From the NCBI GenBank assembly GCA_902500695.1, contig CABVRQ010000089.1:1-13903 (forward strand): DNA of 13,903 nt, in the 5' to 3' direction. Shown here in pieces: positions 7,220-13,903 of the stretch; position 1 is the first letter of the stretch; the number at the start of each line of letters is the position of its first letter. Position numbers and translations under genes: made by a program. The notes beneath the pieces were generated by a model. It worked only from the letters and a program-made list of their open reading frames with translations. It was not told the DNA's origin and made no database searches. Source of the DNA: an uncultured Nitrospira sp. Its GTDB lineage: Bacteria; Nitrospirota; Nitrospiria; Nitrospirales; UBA8639.

Positions 7220-8797
7220 ATGGAACTTACCGATCAGAGAAATTTAGTTCATCAAACCCGAGACGCCCGTCGGTCTAAAAGTTTTCCCAAGCTTTCTCCC
7301 GCCGAACGGGATAGCCTCATTAAGAAACACCATCCCGATCATCGGGCTCACGCCTACCGTCCGATTATTTTTGGCCCGAATGCGGGTGAATCAACCGTGA
7401 CCGAAGTGGCAACACTGTTAGAGGGGGAGAGCCCGGTTCCGGCTGATTTGGATCTTACCCCAGCCTACTCCGTGGATGTCCTGGTCGTTGGTGGAGGAGG
7501 GGCGGGGTGCGCATCGGCGCTTCATGCCCATGCCCAGGGGGCTAAGGTATTACTGGCCACCAAGTTGCGTCTCGGGGATTCTAACTCAGTAATGGCCCAA
7601 GGCGGGATGCAAATTGCCGTCGCCTCCGATGATTCGCCTATCCAACATTTCTTGGACACCTTAAAGGGTGGCCACATGAAAAATGACCATCAGTTGTTAA
7701 AGGTCATGGTGGAAGAGGGACCGTCAATTGCGAAATGGCTGTTGGAATTGGGCGTCCTATTTGATCGGGATGCGGATGGAAATCTGCATGTGAAAAAGGG
7801 GGGAGGCAGCTCAAAGGCCAGGCTCTTGACATGCTCCGATTACACCGGCTTGGAAATCATGCGGGTGCTGAAAGACGAAGTGCTGAACCAGAAGGTTCCG
7901 CTATTGGAATTTGTTGCGGCGGTGGAATTGTTAAGCGATGCCAAAGGCGCATGCACCGGAGCGGTGCTGAAGGACTTAGACAACAACCGGTTCATCGTCG
8001 TTGCGGCGAAAACGGTGATCCTGGCAACAGGCGGAATAGGCCGGTTGCACATTCAAGGATTTCCGACCAGCAATCATTTCGGGGCGACAGGGGATGCCCT
8101 GGTCCTGGCCTATCGCCTCGGGGTGCCTCTCGTTCAAATCGATACCTTTCAATATCATCCTTCAGGTGGCGTGTATCCTGAACAATTGGTCGGTGCGTTG
8201 GTCACAGAAGGCATTCGATCTGAAGGCGGCCATTTGGTGAATGGGAAGGGCGAGCGCTTTGTGAATGAGTTAGATACCCGGGATGTCGTATCCTCGTCGA
8301 TCATTCGGGAATGTGAAGAAGGCCGAGGCATCCGCACACCATCAGGAAGGGTGGGCGTCTGGCTCGACACACCCTTGTTAGATGTGGAACATGGTCCGGG
8401 AACATTGGATAAACATTTTCCCGCGATGGTACGGCAATATGAGCGCTACCAGGTCGATATCCGGAAAGATCCCGTGTTGATCTATCCCACGCTGCATTAT
8501 CAAAACGGAGGCGTCAAGATTGATGTGAATGGAGAAACGCCTGTGACCAATTTATTTGTGGCGGGAGAGGCTTCAGGCGGATTACATGGGAGAAACCGGC
8601 TCATGGGGAATTCTTTATTAGACTTAATGGTGTTTGGCAAGCGGACGGGTACTCTCGCAGCCGAGCGATCCAAGTCTCTGCCGGAAAGCTCGTTGACATT
8701 AGACCATTTGAAGCGGTTTCGAGCGGAAGCCAAACGGCATCATGTGTCAGCTGGGATCATCTCACCGATGGTCTTGCCGGCGTACACCAATAAGTAG
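7220..8797 (+). CDS. frdA: Fumarate reductase flavoprotein subunit, predicted non-covalent FAD
   Basis: Catalytic FAD subunit that reduces fumarate to succinate. The FAD-binding strand is VDVLVVGGGGAGCASALHA (85-103). Active-site motifs of the FrdA/SdhA family are present: QYHPSG (311-316), TEGIRSEGG (329-337) with the catalytic arginine as Arg333, PTLHYQNGG (423-431) with His426, and GLHGRNRLMGNSL (454-466) with Arg460. Three features are odd. First, the FAD-linking histidine of SHTVAAxGG is replaced by Asn122 in SNSVMAQGG, so FAD should be bound non-covalently. Second, about 84 residues precede the FAD domain. Third, only about 50 residues follow the last conserved block, so most of the usual C-terminal helical domain is missing. 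It starts 21 bases after the frdB stop, in the same frame and without a visible ribosome site, which suggests translational coupling. L-aspartate oxidase is the main alternative, but the FrdB partner and rTCA setting favour fumarate reductase. Confidence 0.88.
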   Translation: MELTDQRNLVHQTRDARRSKSFPKLSPAERDSLIKKHHPDHRAHAYRPIIFGPNAGESTVTEVATLLEGESPVPADLDLTPAYSVDVLVVGGGGAGCASALHAHAQGAKVLLATKLRLGDSNSVMAQGGMQIAVASDDSPIQHFLDTLKGGHMKNDHQLLKVMVEEGPSIAKWLLELGVLFDRDADGNLHVKKGGGSSKARLLTCSDYTGLEIMRVLKDEVLNQKVPLLEFVAAVELLSDAKGACTGAVLKDLDNNRFIVVAAKTVILATGGIGRLHIQGFPTSNHFGATGDALVLAYRLGVPLVQIDTFQYHPSGGVYPEQLVGALVTEGIRSEGGHLVNGKGERFVNELDTRDVVSSSIIRECEEGRGIRTPSGRVGVWLDTPLLDVEHGPGTLDKHFPAMVRQYERYQVDIRKDPVLIYPTLHYQNGGVKIDVNGETPVTNLFVAGEASGGLHGRNRLMGNSLLDLMVFGKRTGTLAAERSKSLPESSLTLDHLKRFRAEAKRHHVSAGIISPMVLPAYTNK

Positions 8798-8881
8798 TCA
8801 TCGAGTCGATTGATCACCAACCGGGATATTCTCATCGCAGAATGTTTCGATTCTGAGCTGTAGAACCTACGAAGAGGACTT

Positions 8882-10057
8882 ATGAATATTCACGAGTTTC
8901 AAGCCAAACAGCTTTTTGCGCAATTTGGGATTCCTGTACCCAAAGGCAAGGAAATCAAGAACGTCAAAGCGGCTGAGAAATGGGCCTCAGTACTTGATAC
9001 CCCGGTGTTTGTGGTGAAAGCTCAGATCCATGCCGGTGGACGTGGGAAAGCCGGCGGAGTCAAATTGACCAAAAATAAAGCGGAAGTGCCGGAACTGGTC
9101 AAAGAAATTCTCGGGAAAACTCTGGTGACGCACCAGACAGGTCCCAAGGGACGAAAAGTCCGGCGCCTCCTCATTGAAGAAGGTGCCGGAATTGCCAAAG
9201 AACTGTACCTGAGTTTACTGGTTGATCGTGAGTCAGGCTTTCCGACGTTTATTGCCAGTACAGAAGGCGGCATGGACATTGAGGAAGTGGCCGAACATAC
9301 ACCGGACAAATTGCTGAAAGAGTCTATTGATCCGGCGGTGGGATTCCAAGGGTACAATGGAAGAAATCTGGCATTCGGCTTGGGTCTACCAGAGCTTGAA
9401 CCGGCGGTGGTGAAGCCGTTTTTTCTAATGTTGGAAAACCTGTACCGCATGTTCATGGAGAAAAACGCGTCGCTTGTGGAAATTAATCCCCTCGTGATTA
9501 CTACGGATAAACGTCTGGTCGCGTTGGATGGAAAAGTCTCCTTTGATGATAGTGGGTTGTTTAAGCATCCCGATGTCCAAAAATTCAGGGATTTACACGA
9601 AGAAGAACCGTTGGAGATCGAAGCCGGCAATAATAATTTGAATTACGTCAAACTGGATGGAGACATCGGCTGCATGGTCAATGGGGCGGGTTTGGCAATG
9701 GCGACCATGGATGTCATCAAGTTGGCGGGATCAGAACCGGCGAACTTTTTGGATGTGGGCGGTGGGGCGACAAAAGAGACGGTCGCGGCCGGGTTTCGCA
9801 TCCTGTTGAAAGATAAAAAGGTCAAGGGCATCTTCATTAATATTTTCGGCGGGATTGTGCGTTGCGAGCGTATTGCCCATGGAGTGATTGATGCGGCGAA
9901 AGAAGTCGGCATCAAGCTACCTGTTGTTGTTCGACTTCAAGGAACCAATGCGGAAGAAGGCCGAAAACTTCTGGCTGAATCAGGCTTGAAGGTGGAAGGG
10001 GTTGCTGACCTCTGGGAAGCGGCCCAACGCATTGTCGCTCTCCGTAAAAAGAAATAG
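8882..10057 (+). CDS. sucC: Succinyl-CoA synthetase (ADP-forming), beta subunit
   Basis: Beta subunit of succinyl-CoA synthetase; in rTCA operation it helps convert succinate, ATP and CoA to succinyl-CoA, ADP and phosphate. The ATP-grasp domain covers roughly residues 1-240, with GGRGKAGGVK (52-61) and VEINPL (199-204). The C-terminal flavodoxin-like domain holds GDIGCMVNGAGLAMATMD (260-277), DVGGGATKE (291-299), NIFGGIVRC (320-328) and RLQGTN (351-356). The 391-residue length is typical and the protein looks intact. AAGAGGA (8872-8878) lies just before ATG. The 84-base gap after frdA contains a small hairpin, CAGAAT/ATTCTG with a six-base loop (8838-8855), too weak to call a terminator. sucD follows after 50 bases. 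Confidence 0.98.
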   Translation: MNIHEFQAKQLFAQFGIPVPKGKEIKNVKAAEKWASVLDTPVFVVKAQIHAGGRGKAGGVKLTKNKAEVPELVKEILGKTLVTHQTGPKGRKVRRLLIEEGAGIAKELYLSLLVDRESGFPTFIASTEGGMDIEEVAEHTPDKLLKESIDPAVGFQGYNGRNLAFGLGLPELEPAVVKPFFLMLENLYRMFMEKNASLVEINPLVITTDKRLVALDGKVSFDDSGLFKHPDVQKFRDLHEEEPLEIEAGNNNLNYVKLDGDIGCMVNGAGLAMATMDVIKLAGSEPANFLDVGGGATKETVAAGFRILLKDKKVKGIFINIFGGIVRCERIAHGVIDAAKEVGIKLPVVVRLQGTNAEEGRKLLAESGLKVEGVADLWEAAQRIVALRKKK

Positions 10058-10107
10058 TCGACCTGATGGTGGAATCATTCTTCTTGATTGTTGAAAGGTG
10101 ACGTGGC

Positions 10108-10980
10108 ATGAGTATTTTGGTGAATAAAAATACCCGGGTTGTTGTTCAAGGGATCACCGGCAAAGAAGGGTCCTTTCACGCGACCCAATGCAAAGCGTAC
10201 GGAACGAAAGTCGTGGCCGGCGTGACGCCAGGCAAAGCCGGGCAGGAAGTTGAAGGCATCCCGGTGTTTAATACCGTTCGTGAAGCCGTGAAGAAGACTG
10301 AAGCCACCACCTCGTTGATTTTTGTCCCACCCCCGTTTGCCGCGGATGCGATTTTAGAGGCCGCCGATGCCGGCATATGGCTCATCATCTGCATTACGGA
10401 GGGGATTCCCGTCAATGATATGGTTCGGGTCCAGCGGGCGCTTTATGGGAAGACCACACGTCTGATTGGCCCCAATTGTCCAGGAATTATAACGGCGGAA
10501 GAGTGCAAGATCGGGATCATGCCAGGATTCATTCATAAAAAAGGCCGGGTCGGCGTGATTTCAAGAAGTGGCACCTTAACCTACGAAGCCGTCAATCAGC
10601 TCACCAATTTAGGTCTTGGCGAAACGACTTGCGTGGGCATCGGTGGCGATCCCCTCATTGGAACCGGGTATATCGATTTATTGCACATGTTCCAGGAGGA
10701 CGACGAAACCGAAGCGGTGGTGATGATCGGGGAAATTGGTGGAGATGCTGAGGAACGGGCTGCGGCCTATATTCAAAAAGAGATGACCAAGCCGGTCGTG
10801 AGTTTCATTGCCGGAATAACGGCACCTCCCGGAAGACGGATGGGCCATGCCGGTGCCATTATTACCGGAGGAAAAGGCACTGCGGCTGATAAAATGGCCG
10901 CATTAGAAACTGCTGGTGTGACTGTCGTCAAAAATCCAGCAGAAATAGGTGAAGCCGTTAAAAGCGTTCTGCAGGCCTAG
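10108..10980 (+). CDS. sucD: Succinyl-CoA synthetase (ADP-forming), alpha subunit
   Basis: Alpha subunit of succinyl-CoA synthetase, carrying the CoA site and the phosphohistidine. Visible motifs are VQGITGKEG (13-21) for CoA, GPNCPG (121-126), SRSGTLTYE (152-160), GEIGGDAEERA (208-218), and RMGHAGA (244-250) with the phosphorylated His247. Its 290 residues are the normal size. GAAAGGTGA (10093-10101) precedes the ATG. It is the last gene of the rTCA block; a 378-base gene-free stretch follows. It is paralogous to the N-terminal half of AclA, and the two share a very similar N-terminus. The 2-oxoglutarate:ferredoxin oxidoreductase that would use its product is not in the window. Confidence 0.98.
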   Translation: MSILVNKNTRVVVQGITGKEGSFHATQCKAYGTKVVAGVTPGKAGQEVEGIPVFNTVREAVKKTEATTSLIFVPPPFAADAILEAADAGIWLIICITEGIPVNDMVRVQRALYGKTTRLIGPNCPGIITAEECKIGIMPGFIHKKGRVGVISRSGTLTYEAVNQLTNLGLGETTCVGIGGDPLIGTGYIDLLHMFQEDDETEAVVMIGEIGGDAEERAAAYIQKEMTKPVVSFIAGITAPPGRRMGHAGAIITGGKGTAADKMAALETAGVTVVKNPAEIGEAVKSVLQA

Positions 10981-11054
10981 CCATTTCATCCTTAACGACG
11001 CCTCATTTCCTCACTAAGTTTAATCGCTTTCCATGAACTGACGGGACAGGTCCG

Positions 11055-11066
11055 TCCTGATCAGGA
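11055..11066. repeat. Perfect 12-base palindrome TCCTGATCAGGA
   Basis: TCCTGATCAGGA is its own reverse complement with no spacer, which fits a compact dimer binding site better than an RNA hairpin. It lies 75 bases after the sucD stop and 4 bases before the nested hairpins. A chance 12-base palindrome in 14 kb is quite possible, so a function is not claimed. Confidence 0.3.
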
Positions 11067-11069
11067 TAT

Positions 11070-11110
11070 GGAGTTGAAGGAATTTTGGCAACTCCTTCCA
11101 CAAAATTCCT
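11070..11110 (+). repeat. Overlapping, mutually exclusive hairpins downstream of sucD
   Basis: Three perfect inverted repeats share the same bases. A: GGAGTTG (11070-11076) with CAACTCC (11089-11095). C: GAAGGA (11076-11081) with TCCTTC (11093-11098). B: AGGAATTTTG (11078-11087) with CAAAATTCCT (11101-11110), the longest at 10 pairs. A or C forming excludes B, the arrangement of an attenuator or switching RNA. There is no T-run after B, so it is not a standard intrinsic terminator. It may act as a 3'-end stabilising or processing structure for the sucD message. Confidence 0.4.
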
Positions 11111-11358
11111 CAAGCCCAACATTTCCCTTACTTCCTCCAGAAATTTGCATCCTGCTTCACTAGGTCATCACTGGAATAATTAGGTGATAGCCATGAAAAG
11201 GCAGGGAAAAATCTGAACCTATTGAGTAGTGGGGCGCCAATTATCCTCAGTATCTGTACCCAGATTATTCAATACCTAATAGAGTTCCATTATTTTTGCC
11301 ATATTCTTTATTTTATTTAAAAAGAGGAGTAAGGTTTCTCAATTGAAAGTGAGGGACT

Positions 11359-12210
11359 ATGCCAAAACAACACAATAATTCCACGACATATTTCATTTGG
11401 CGGATGGTTGGAGGGCTATTAGGATCCATTCTGGTCTTTCCCCTCCTGCTCTTTGCTCATGAACCTCCGGGTTCTTCCTCTTCTGAAACAACAGATGTTT
11501 TTATTCTTCGGCAACTCATCGAAATTCAAAACGAACTCAGGGGTGTTCGAAAAGAACTTGCAGAATTACGTCAAGCGGTGGGCGAATCAAAGGAAAACTC
11601 CAATTCTCCACGTGCTACGGCTCCCCTTCCTTCTGCTGTTGGCAATGTTGAACTCAAGAAAGATGATCCTACCCTTGGTAGTCAGCAAGCGAAAGTTGCC
11701 ATTGTCGAGTTTACAGATTATCAATGTCCCTATTGCGCTCAATATCATTCAGAAACATTTGAAAACCTGAAAAAAGAATATATCGACACAGGAAAAGTCC
11801 AATATGTCCTTAGAGATTTCCCGTTGGACTTTCATGCCCATGCAAAAGGGGCGGCTGTTGCCGCCAACTGTGCCGGTGAACAGGAGGCGTATTGGCCGAT
11901 GAGCCATCAGCTTTTTTCCAATCAATCCGAGCTTGGGGATGGCTTTTATCAAAAATCGGCGCAGTCTTTGGGACTCAACATGGATCAGTTTGAATCATGT
12001 GTTAACAGCCCTGAACAAATACAAAAAGTTGATGCGGACGTGGTTTACGGGCAAGAGATTGGGGTGAACGGAACCCCGACATTTTTTATTGGACGAGTAG
12101 AAAACGGGCAACTCACAGATGCCAAAGAAGTGAGTGGGACTAAACCTCTGTCAGCCTTCTCAAGGATCATTCAGCCGCTACTTGAAAGTGACGGGAATGT
12201 ACGCGAATAG
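11359..12210 (+). CDS. Membrane-anchored DsbA-family thiol:disulfide oxidoreductase
   Basis: Predicted periplasm-facing thioredoxin-fold protein of 283 residues that makes or exchanges disulfide bonds in exported proteins. A single hydrophobic segment (about 12-33) anchors it or acts as signal. Residues 45-75, rich in I/L/E/R, look like a short coiled coil, followed by a Ser/Pro-rich linker (about 76-95). The thioredoxin domain has the DsbA-type active site CPYC (123-126) in VEFTDYQCPYC and the cis-proline loop GVNGTP with Pro240. A second cysteine pair, C171 and C214, lies in the inserted helical domain, reminiscent of BdbD/Thioredoxin_4 members. GAGGG at 11351-11355 is close to the ATG. The next gene, 153 bases downstream, encodes an exported cysteine-rich protein, a plausible client. 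It could also be an isomerase or reductase; no DsbB/VKOR-like partner is visible here. Confidence 0.9.
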   Translation: MPKQHNNSTTYFIWRMVGGLLGSILVFPLLLFAHEPPGSSSSETTDVFILRQLIEIQNELRGVRKELAELRQAVGESKENSNSPRATAPLPSAVGNVELKKDDPTLGSQQAKVAIVEFTDYQCPYCAQYHSETFENLKKEYIDTGKVQYVLRDFPLDFHAHAKGAAVAANCAGEQEAYWPMSHQLFSNQSELGDGFYQKSAQSLGLNMDQFESCVNSPEQIQKVDADVVYGQEIGVNGTPTFFIGRVENGQLTDAKEVSGTKPLSAFSRIIQPLLESDGNVRE

Positions 12211-12263
12211 AAAAATGTTTCTAAAGGGCAAAAGTAAAATTTTCGGGATTGTGATGGGGCTGC

Positions 12264-12297
12264 ACAGTTTTAAGATTGCGTGACTCTTAAGCTCTGT
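12264..12297 (+). repeat. Interrupted stem-loop between the DsbA-like gene and the hydrolase
   Basis: ACAG (12264-12267) and TTAAGA (12270-12275) face TCTTAA (12285-12290) and CTGT (12294-12297) across a nine-base loop, with a 2x3 internal bulge. A second short stem, GAGCC/GGCTC, lies at about 12316-12334. Neither is followed by a T-run, so a terminator role is not supported. The 153-base gap could still hold a separate promoter for the hydrolase. Confidence 0.25.
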
Positions 12298-12363
12298 AAG
12301 GAAAAAAGCTGTATCGAGCCACTGCATGAGGCTCTGAAATGACCGACTAAAAATGGGAGATTC

Positions 12364-13903
12364 ATGAGCTACATGAAGACCTTGCTGACTCTTATTGGTC
12401 TACTCCTCATCATGAGTGCCGACGCGGTCGCCTACGAAGTGCTTCCGAATGATAAGGCGGACGTCCTTTTCCGTCTGATGGAAAAATCCATCTATTTATA
12501 CGACAAGGATCCATTCACTATTAGTCAGGCTGTGGAGAAAAATGACGTGGCGGGCATGTCCATTGCCATTATCTATAATGGTAAGCCAGTCATCCATAAA
12601 TGGTATGGGTACCGCAATGAAAAAAAGAAGGAAAATACCACCGCAGATACGATCTATCAATGTGCCTCGACGAGCAAGATGGTGTCCTCACTGGGGTTTG
12701 CGGTGGCCTCGCGACGAGGCCAACTGAGCCTCGACGAGAGTGTAACGAATTTCAATAAGAAGCATCCTGACACGATTGTGACGAAGTGGGTCGACAAGGT
12801 TTTTGATGATCATAAGACGTGGCCCAATAATATTACGCCCCGACGCTTGCTGAGCCATACGGCAGGCCTGGACACACACGGAATCGCGAACAAGCCCTGG
12901 CTTCCCTCCAGCGACCCTCTCAAAGGTGTCATTCTCGGCCGAAATCTCGCTCATGACGCAGTTAAACCTATCCACGAACCAGGGACTAAGTATGACTACT
13001 CTGGAGGTGGGTATACCGTGGCAGAAGCTATGCTGGAGATCGCTACCGACAAAAATTTCGAGAACTATCTTCAACAGAATGTTCTGGAACCCTATGGTAT
13101 GAAAAACAGTACCTATGAGGACGGCCATTCCGACATGGTCCATCTGGCGCGTGGGTGTAGCCGAGGCGTATGCCTATATGATGTCAATGTCTCCAAGCTC
13201 AAAGCCGCAGGTGGATTGCTATGCCATCCGGTTGATTACGCACGTCTGGTCTCACTGATGATGAACGATGGAGCAGAGTATCTTGAAAATAGTGCTGGAA
13301 CGCAGATCATACCAAAGAGCGATGTTGATGAGGTGCTGACCAAGGTGCCTCCTGCTGCGTATGGACTGGGAGTCGACATATCGGAGTCTCAATTCTCTCA
13401 CGGAGGCAAGCACCAAGGATTCGCGACGAACTTTTATGCGCACCGGGATAAGCAAGTGGGCATTGTCGTTCTCGTGAATGGCAAGTACACCTGGGCGAGG
13501 AATAAAGAAGTCTACGGGGCAGGCACTCTCAATAGTGCGGTGGTCAAAGCATTTAAAATTGCCTTTGGCGTCCTCAACGAATCCGGGAAACCCCTTATTC
13601 CTACCTGTAGCGAAGACGACGATTGTGCCGAGGGCAAATACTGCGACAAAGGCCCAGTTGCAACCATTGGGATCAATGAATGCAAAACAGGCAAGAAACG
13701 TCACGAAACGTGCAGCCGGAATGACGTCTGTGGTGCTGGTCTCACGTGTTACGGCGAGCCCATTGGGAAATGTGGTTTCCTGGGAACAGTCGCGGTCGGC
13801 GATAAGTGCATTAAAGACAAGGAATGTAGGTCCGGTCAGTGCGAAAAGGATTCATGTGTGTGTAAAAGCGATGGCGACTGTCCCACTGGGCAGGCCTGCT
13901 ATA
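12364..13903 (+). CDS. Secreted class-C beta-lactamase-like serine hydrolase with C-terminal cysteine repeats (3' end beyond window)
   Basis: The frame is open from 12364 to the last base (513 codons, no stop), so the C-terminus is missing. Residues 1-23 form a signal peptide with likely cleavage after ADAVA. Residues about 35-400 are a beta-lactamase/serine-hydrolase fold: STSK (102-105) gives the SxxK nucleophile and lysine, YSGGGY (212-217) is the YxN-like block, and HGG (346-348) stands for the KTG/HxG motif. SHTAGL (164-169) is another family signature. Residues 411-513 carry 15 cysteines in four units of CX5CX4-5C starting at C415, C450, C482 and C500. The repeat recalls C-x-x-D-x-D-C-x-x-G-x-x-C modules of secreted proteins. 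GGGAG (12355-12359) supports ATG 12364; Met4 at 12373 is an alternative. An in-frame TGA lies at 12340. It could be an esterase, D-aminopeptidase or peptidase; true beta-lactamase activity is not implied. Confidence 0.88.
   Translation, partial: MSYMKTLLTLIGLLLIMSADAVAYEVLPNDKADVLFRLMEKSIYLYDKDPFTISQAVEKNDVAGMSIAIIYNGKPVIHKWYGYRNEKKKENTTADTIYQCASTSKMVSSLGFAVASRRGQLSLDESVTNFNKKHPDTIVTKWVDKVFDDHKTWPNNITPRRLLSHTAGLDTHGIANKPWLPSSDPLKGVILGRNLAHDAVKPIHEPGTKYDYSGGGYTVAEAMLEIATDKNFENYLQQNVLEPYGMKNSTYEDGHSDMVHLARGCSRGVCLYDVNVSKLKAAGGLLCHPVDYARLVSLMMNDGAEYLENSAGTQIIPKSDVDEVLTKVPPAAYGLGVDISESQFSHGGKHQGFATNFYAHRDKQVGIVVLVNGKYTWARNKEVYGAGTLNSAVVKAFKIAFGVLNESGKPLIPTCSEDDDCAEGKYCDKGPVATIGINECKTGKKRHETCSRNDVCGAGLTCYGEPIGKCGFLGTVAVGDKCIKDKECRSGQCEKDSCVCKSDGDCPTGQACY

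Larger units (their letters stand above)
10981..11358. other. 378-base gene-free region between sucD and the DsbA-like gene
   Basis: No credible coding frame. The first third holds the palindrome TCCTGATCAGGA (11055-11066) and a nest of alternative hairpins (11070-11110). A small hairpin ATCTG-TACC-CAGAT lies at 11252-11265. From about 11283 to 11322 the sequence is strongly A+T-rich and could contain the promoter of the next gene, though I find no good -35/-10 pair. AGAGGAG at 11323-11329 resembles a strong ribosome site but is 29 bases from the ATG at 11359. GAGGG (11351-11355) is the nearer candidate. There is no stem with a T-run, so where the rTCA transcript ends is not visible. Confidence 0.65.

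Noticed and set aside
7220..8797. L-aspartate oxidase (NadB) as the identity of the flavoprotein
   Set aside because: NadB also lacks the FAD-linking histidine, but the gene directly follows an iron-sulfur subunit and lies between aconitase and sucCD, so fumarate reductase is the better call.
8798..8881. Lost C-terminal part of FrdA by frameshift
   Set aside because: The bases after the frdA stop contain no continuation of an FrdA-like helical domain in any frame, and the sucC ribosome site follows. The short C-terminus looks genuine.
9022..9630. 202-codon reverse-strand frame inside sucC
   Set aside because: It is antisense to a fully conserved SucC with all motifs intact; its composition (Ser, Pro, Arg rich) is that of a codon-bias shadow.
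11111..11358. Promoter for the DsbA-like gene
   Set aside because: The A+T-rich stretch contains TTGCCA (11296-11301), but no -10 box lies at a proper distance, so no promoter is called.
11323..11378. Small leader peptide started at TTG 11343 after the strong AGAGGAG site
   Set aside because: It would be 11 codons long, the spacing is long (13 bases), and nothing else supports it.
1..13903. tRNA, rRNA, CRISPR array, insertion sequence or attachment site
   Set aside because: No cloverleaf, rRNA-like stretch, regular repeat-spacer array, transposase motif or terminal inverted repeats were seen on either strand.

Overview
The window looks like a chromosomal segment of an autotrophic bacterium that fixes CO2 by the reductive TCA (rTCA) cycle, most likely a Nitrospira-type nitrite oxidiser. 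This rests on the run aclB-aclA-acn-frdB-frdA-sucC-sucD, all on the + strand with short gaps. AclB (398 aa) and AclA (608 aa) have the sizes known for two-subunit bacterial ATP-citrate lyase, and the fumarate reductase is of an unusual soluble-looking type. G+C is roughly one half by eye, which would suit a marine (lineage IV) Nitrospira better than a high-G+C relative. The genus is an inference; rTCA genes also occur in Nitrospina, Chlorobi, Aquificae and others.

Layout. Positions 1-662 carry a METTL21/ETFB-like SAM-dependent methyltransferase, whose start may lie off the window. Positions 663-1026 are a 364-base gene-free region with three CCATGGG-centred repeats 22-23 bases apart, directly upstream of a sigma70-like promoter candidate. 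A 51-codon open frame runs through the same stretch and ends 15 bases before aclB. Positions 1027-10980 hold the seven-gene rTCA block. Positions 10981-11358 are a second gene-free region, with a perfect 12-base palindrome and a cluster of mutually exclusive hairpins. Positions 11359-12210 encode a membrane-anchored DsbA-type thiol oxidoreductase. From 12364 to the window edge runs a secreted class-C beta-lactamase-like serine hydrolase with a cysteine-repeat tail; it is still open at the last base.

How the genes work together. Succinyl-CoA synthetase (SucCD) activates the succinate that fumarate reductase (FrdAB) makes from fumarate. The next enzyme, 2-oxoglutarate:ferredoxin oxidoreductase, is not in the window. 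Aconitase converts isocitrate to citrate, and ATP-citrate lyase (AclAB) splits citrate into acetyl-CoA and oxaloacetate, closing the cycle. Isocitrate dehydrogenase, malate dehydrogenase and fumarase are also absent here. The last two genes form a separate envelope module: a thiol oxidase next to an exported protein with many regularly spaced cysteines, which suggests enzyme and substrate.

Most worth a second look: FrdA, which lacks the FAD-linking histidine and has an N-terminal extension and a short C-terminus; FrdB, with two complete CX2CX2CX3C motifs; the phased repeats before aclB; the alternative hairpins after sucD; and the DsbA/cysteine-repeat hydrolase pair.
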